Positions 58,694 through 64,000 of a stretch of DNA of 64,000 nucleotides are shown in pieces. The notes beneath the pieces are model-generated. The model had not been told where the DNA came from. It saw only the letters and a program-made list of their open reading frames with translations, and did no database searches. The DNA comes from Byssothecium circinans (Eukaryota; Ascomycota; Dothideomycetes; Pleosporales; Massarinaceae). Where the stretch lies: positions 208,655 through 272,654 of the forward strand of contig ML977004.1 of assembly GCA_010015675.1 (NCBI GenBank), in the 5' to 3' direction. The position numbers and the translations under genes are program-made. Within the stretch, counting starts at the first letter, position 1. The number at the start of each line of letters is the position of its first letter.

Positions 58694-61600
58694 CTACTTT
58701 CGGCCTCCCCCTCCATCTCCATCTCTCTCTCCATCGCCGTCTTCAGAAGGAGGAGGAGGAGGAGGAGGAGGAAGTTCAGGTACAAAAGCTTCCCCGTCCG
58801 CTTCCCCGAATGGTACTGCACTCGCGTGCTGGAGTTCGCCGAACTCTTCCAGCCCACTCGCTTCTTCCCTCTCTTCGAGAGATAACCCTTCGGTTTCTTC
58901 TGGTAGGAGCGGCTCTTCTTCCTCCTCCTCCTCTTCCTCGTCCTCCTGTTCCCCGTCTACGTCTCCATTGACCATCCCAACAACATCCCCACCAACAGCC
59001 TCAGCCAAAGCCCCCTCCACCTCCCCGGTAACATCCTCCACACTCGCCCTCCTCCCCCCCACCTCATCCACATCAATATCCACATCCACACCCAACACTT
59101 CCCCCGCCTCTCCCCTCGGCGCTTTCGTCCCCGCAAGCCCCAGCTCCCTAACCGCTCTCCGCATACACTCCAGCCTCGCCCGTTCCACAACAACCATCTT
59201 CGCCGCAAACTCCCTCACCATCTTCCGGCCCGTCCTGACCCTCTCGTCCTGCCAGCTCGCCAACTCGCTCGCGACGACCTGCTGCGTATACCTCAGTTCC
59301 TTGCCGAGACCCGCAAACTCGTCGGTCGCGCGGTCCATCTTCTCCTGCGCGTCGCGCTGCATGCGGGACCGCGCGTCGTCGAGGAGACCCAGGGGCCAGC
59401 GGTCCGAGCGCCGGATGGAGAGGTGGTGGCGATCGATGGATTTCTGCGTCGTGGCCATGGAGGTGATGAGCGTCGAGGGGCGGTTGAGCGAGGTTAAGAT
59501 GGCGGTTATGGTCGAGGAGATGGCGTGAATGTTGTAGTAGAAGGTAGTCAGGGGGGAAGCTTCGCTTTGGGCGAGGGTTTTTGTGTAGCGGTCTACGGCT
59601 TTGAGGTGCGCGGAGGGGAGGAAGGTGAGGGAGTGGATGGCGGTGTTGGAGATGCGCGCTGCGTCGGCTAGGTCGGTGGCTACGGAGCGGAGTTTGTTGG
59701 TTCGTCGGAGGACGGATTTGGAGGCGTGGTGGAGGGAGCGGACTTGTTCGCGGGCGTGCTGGACGAAGAGTTCCACTTCGCGGACGTCGTAGATCGGTGC
59801 GTATTCGTCGCGCACGCGCTCGACGCGAAGTTCGGCTTTGCGGGCTGACCGCTCGGCGAGCATGGTCGGATCGATGTCGGGAACCAGGAAGAATTCCCAG
59901 ACCAGCTCATGCGTGGAGAATGTGGGGTGCTTGAGGAGGATCTTCAGGAAGGCATCGAGTCGGAGTTGGACGTCTCGTAATATTGAGCGAGAAGGTCGTG
60001 AGGGGATGAGGAAGGGTGACGCCAGATTGCTGATGACAGGCATCCAAGACGCTGGATGTTCTTGAGCTAGCCATTTCGCCAGGCTCTCAAAGTCTTGAAG
60101 TGATCGGCGACACGTGGTCACTGTGACTGTAGCATTAGAATTCGGAGCGCCAGATTTGATGACGAGCCGGATTGAGCCATCTTCAACAAAGAAGGAGCGC
60201 ACGACGGTTGTTATACGGTCGTCAAGGCCGGGTTCGTTGGATAGGAGGACGAGGTCGTCTATTCGGTTGCGGACTTCGTCGTCTTTGGCGAGCTCGACGG
60301 CCGTGAGGCCGCGGATGTCTTTGACAGAGAGATCCACTCGTGGATCCTGGAAGAGGACGCGAACGAGGTCGGTGCGGCCGTACTTGCTAGCTACCATCAG
60401 TGGCGTGAAGTGTTTATCATTCGGCGCATTTGAGTCGGAATCACATCGGTATAAGAGCTTGGCCGCGATGTGCGGGTCTGTGACGATATGCAACAAGCTA
60501 TTGCCCTTGTTGTCGATGTGCTCGTCGAGATGCAATGCCTGACCGTCTTCTTGAGCCTGTGTAGCCGCAAGTAACGCTTGATCCACCATATCGCGATACT
60601 GGTCGTGATCGTAGGATCTACACAGTGCAAACACTGGAGTCTGACCGTTCTTGTCCTTTAACCGCCAGGGGACAAGATGCCCTATCCTTTCAATGAGGCG
60701 AGGCTGGTTGAAGAGGTAGTGCGCCATACATCGGCCCTTTAAATCTTGCCTGCCAAAGTACTTTCTTATGCACTCCTCGTCCGGACTTTGTTGGAAGATG
60801 TAATTAAGGAGTGTGTCGGTTGTCTTTGCGTTCGCAGATTGCACGGCAGCGCTGAGTAGAGTGGTGCCCTCGTTGTTGCAATCTTCAAGAACAAAGTCTA
60901 GAGTGTAATATTCCTCCAAGCTCAGCAGATATTGCAATGCTTTGTCTTGCTTGTTCTCGACGGCCATCATTAACACTGAATCCCCTCCAGATCCTTGCGT
61001 CATGGTGAGCTTTTCTATCGAGGTATCGCCTTCAAGCCCAGTACCGCGAGAATCGAGTGTTGTTCGTGATCTGAATGAGACTGCCGAAGAGCTAGACATG
61101 CTTCGCGTATCCATGGACACTCGCTTCTTTAATTTTGGTCGATCTGGGGGTGGAGGTGTCGGCGCTCGTTGGAAGGGAAATATATGGGCCAGAGGTCCGT
61201 CTTTCCCTCCATGTCTACCTCGAAAAGACTTCCGCTTTTCTTGACGAGACTCAGGATCACCATTTACAGCTGTGCCGTCTAGAGAGGCCAAGTCTGAAAA
61301 GCTCGCCTCGAAGCGCACGGGTCGCGCGCGTGGCGGTTCGTTTTCATCGTCTTCTGATACCGGGTAGGCATCTTCATGGAAAGATTTGTCAGGTTCAATC
61401 ACGCCTTGCATTGTTGCAATGTCGCCAGATTTTGTGGCTTGCCACAGCGTCTTGTTCCTTTGACTAGCTTTGCGCAAGCCTCCCGAATCTCTTGCCAGAT
61501 ATGATAGCACAGCTTCGAAGGTGCTGAGCGCATATCCCATTTCGCCACTTTCAACATCATCGATGAAGATGAAGTGTCGCATGTATGATAACCGGGCCTG

Positions 61601-63057
61601 CAGATTGCGGATCGGAGACCGGATGACCACGATGAGCAGCAGTGAAACCAGCGTGTCGGCGTTGATTGTGAGCAGATGATCGCTCTTTTCTGAATAACTC
61701 TCTCCATTGGCCACTGGTTTCTTCTGATTAGTATTGGCTTCTGCCGTATCGGGCATTGTAATGTTCTTCTGTACTGCTAACAGAATTTCCACCATTTCTT
61801 GTGGACTGCCGGCCACTCCCATCTTCTTGAAGATGTCGACAGCTTTCGATAATCGTATCGAAAGTTCGTGTTTGCCCTTTCGTCCATGGCCAATGTCAAT
61901 TCCGACTTGCGAGATATCGACATTCACCATCTGCCGCATCCGTGCCTCTAGGTCCGCATCATCAAACCTTCGTATATGTCGTAACCGGGGAAATTGAAAA
62001 TCGTGTAGTTGCTCGGTAATGTATCGTTCGATCATGCGCTCCACGATTGGACCCGTCAGGTCTGTCGTCGCGCCCAAAAGAGAAAGCTGCTGCTTGTCCA
62101 CCATCTGGAAGAGGTCAATGGCTGCAGTCACTGCCGACTCTAAAGATGTCCGCATCAGGTCCTCCTCGTCATCAATCTCCAGCGTGGATATGAAGCCATT
62201 TGGACCGGATATGCTGCTATGGAAGGAAACGGGTATGCTTTCCGAAGACGACACTGAGCCTCTCCGTCGCGAGGACTTCGCGGACGATGATTTTGAGGGT
62301 GTAGGCGGTAAGGGCTTATCCAATTCTTTTTTGAATTCTGTGAACAGTCTATCCAGTCCAGGCTGCATCTGCCGTGCAATCATGGGGAAGTGGTTCAATA
62401 AGTCACCAAACGACTTGACCTCCTTTTTGCGCGGCATAGAAGCCGTTGCACCGCTTGAGCCTGATGGCCCCCCAGCATCTTGGTGGCCAGGCCGGGCGTG
62501 AGTGCGGTCCGGAAGTAACGCAGGTATTATCGGCGTCGCTTCGTAGGTCCCTATGAGCGGTTTTGAAATAAAGTACACGAGCCACGGCTGCGGCTCAAAA
62601 GTGTCCGGGTAGAAGATAATGTCGTTCAAAAGCTGAGCTTGGTTCAGCGTCTTGAAGCCTGCTCTCTGTCAGCCTCTCCTTCGTGCTCTTCTCCCGTCCT
62701 CCACGTCTTCCTACCTTTATTACTATACACATATGCGTCCTTTATTATGACGGTTCTCCCGTTCACCGTCGAGTACTGCTTCGCCTTTCCCCGGCTATCC
62801 CTGAATGAGCCTCCGTCCTTGATCTGATTGTTTGGCCCCACGCCGCCCGGCACGCGCAGGACATGGCTCGCGAGGAACTCTTCGGAGCCGCTTAGGTCAG
62901 CGTACGAGGCATTGGTGTCGCGATCGCGGGACGTGAGGAGGACTTCGGTAGTCGGGACTAGAAGCACATGGTGGTGCGCCGGCGTGCATTGGCTGGGAAG
63001 ACTGCTCTTGAAAAAGGCGCGCAGGTAGGCATTTAGGGGGTTTAAATTCGGAGGCAT
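58694..63057 (-). CDS. VRL1: Vrl1-like VPS9-domain, ankyrin-repeat, PX protein
   Basis: Two exons (63057-62715 and 62658-58694) give 1,435 residues. The join restores YSNKGFKTLNQAQLLNDIIFYPD. A VPS9-type Rab guanine exchange region lies about 310-500 (ending in IRSPIRNLQARLSYMRHFIF, then GEMGYALSTFEAVLSYL). Ankyrin repeats lie about 650-900 (GDSVLMMAVENKQDKALQYLL, NEGTTLLSAAVQS, KHFTPLMVASKYGRTDLVRVL). A PX-like region follows at about 935-1035, then a helical, BAR-like segment to about 1240 and an acidic, glycine-rich tail. This order matches yeast Vrl1 of the endosomal VINE complex, a VARP relative that activates Rab5-type GTPases. Orthology is inferred from domain order. Confidence 0.82.
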
Positions 63058-63703
63058 TCAATCGATATGCATGCCAGCATAGGCTGAAGGGTATTGGTGT
63101 TGCCCTGTCCGCTTCAGCCTTGTCGCTGTGGTCGGCGCAATCGCAAACGCTTGGAATCTGGGGAAGCCTGGGACCGCGGGAAAGAACGGATGCGCGAGCG
63201 ACGTCTTTGCAATAGGCGGTGGGATGAAAGGTATTCTGAATAGGCCGAGCAGATGCCAGAGCGACGCGTGAGGCGGCGGTAGTCTTATCGAGATCTGACG
63301 TTATTCGACATCTGGACGGAATCATTGATGAATAGGCGTCCGATCGCACGTGAAGACGGCCCGTCCGCGCTAAGCCTAATAGCGTTAGCGCTGATTCTGT
63401 GCATAACCATTCGATATTTAACGTTGAAGTTAAACGCAAGTCATCCGATCCTTCATTTGCTTACTGGACTTCAATCACCACCCCACGCGTTCAACTTTTG
63501 TTCAAGGTATCATGAATCGCACCTTCGAATCATGACAGATCATCTCTTTCATCGCTTGACACAGGGCCGTTCCCGTCTCTAACGTAGAAGTGAAATAACC
63601 GAAATATACATCATTGACATATTCAGGTTACTCTTCTGAAAACTTCCAATCCGTGCAGCCCGGAGTGCTCTTCAACAACTGCTAACTTTCTATCCCCGGC
63701 CAG
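63058..63703. other. Intergenic region
   Basis: Upstream region of the Vrl1-like gene. Near its right end a CTAAC branch-like site followed by CCAG at 63700-63703 looks like a splice acceptor for a plus-strand exon. Confidence 0.5.
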
Positions 63704-64000
63704 CCCATCGAAACTGCCCCAGCATTTTGCCCATACTCAGAACGGACGCAAAGCCGCTCGCAGACCCAAGTGCCTCCAGGCTTCAGCTCGTTCGCTACAT
63801 CAGATCACTGGACCCGACTGCATCAAGATTATCCAGTTTCCAACTTATTCGCTCCACCAGATCGTCGGGCTCGAGCTCCAGACTATCCCGGCTTTGACTT
63901 GTATACAGCATGAGAGCGTCAGGCTCAACTACCTCTGGACTATGCTGGCTTTAACTCATTCACGGCACGAGAGCGTCAGGCTCAACGGCCTCCAGGCCAT
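63704..64000 (+). pseudogene. Possible gene fragment with 18-19-residue repeats and one in-frame TGA
   Basis: From 63704 a plus-strand frame runs to the window edge apart from a TGA at 63911-63913. The translation has imperfect repeats with the pattern D-Y-P/A-G-F-x-x-F/Y-T-A-R-E-R-Q-A-Q. Two units are exactly 57 bases apart, and the stop occupies the place of a CGA arginine codon in the next unit (63968-63970). A branch site and CAG acceptor precede the frame. It could be the 5' part of a gene continuing to the right with a nonsense mutation, or a non-coding minisatellite. No upstream exon could be assigned. Confidence 0.35.

Noticed and set aside
58308..59528. 406-codon plus-strand ORF rich in S, P and T
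   Set aside because: Low-complexity mirror of the acidic/glycine-rich tail of the Vrl1-like gene plus simple repeats; not a gene.

Overview
The window is nuclear DNA of a filamentous ascomycete (Pezizomycotina). A dothideomycete is my best guess, but that is inference. The evidence is many short introns (mostly 41-140 nt) with GT..AG ends and CTAAC/CTGAC-type branch sites, a fungal gene set (Zn2Cys6 regulator, HOG-pathway MAPKKK, Dna2, Tsc10, Utp3), no operons, and loose spacing on both strands. I rebuilt exon structures by hand. In nearly all multi-exon genes the exon lengths sum to whole codons and restore conserved protein blocks.

Layout. 1-5.5 kb: a Kin1/MARK-type kinase leaving the left edge and a divergent GPATCH1-type splicing factor. 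5.9-12.8 kb: three co-oriented genes (a regulator with C2H2 plus Zn2Cys6 fingers, an MFS sugar transporter, a type-B carboxylesterase) that look like a small accessory catabolic group. 13.7-19 kb: two small secreted proteins on either side of a roughly 3.3-kb decayed tandem array of monomers about 160-176 bp long. This is the most unusual object in the window. 20.4-24.1 kb: a single-pass membrane protein and the mitochondrial 2-oxodicarboxylate carrier. 24.7-30 kb: DNA2. 30.9-37.8 kb: poorly conserved membrane proteins, a phosphotransferase-like gene broken by one stop codon, and a small orphan ORF. 38-47.6 kb: housekeeping genes (TSC10, UTP3, a luciferase-domain protein, EMC5) and an ammonium transporter. 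47.6-50.8 kb: a long gene-free stretch holding a 350-bp MITE with perfect terminal inverted repeats. 50.8-63.1 kb: SSK2, histidyl-tRNA synthetase and a Vrl1-like VPS9/ankyrin/PX protein. The right edge holds a fragment with 18-19-residue repeats and an in-frame stop.

Working relationships. Most genes are independent housekeeping functions: ribosome biogenesis, splicing, sphingolipid synthesis, tRNA charging, osmosensing, endosomal traffic. The likely links are the regulator/transporter/esterase trio, the MITE that places four GATA-factor motifs upstream of the ammonium transporter, and the MluI-box motifs just upstream of DNA2. No CRISPR array, rRNA or convincing tRNA was seen.
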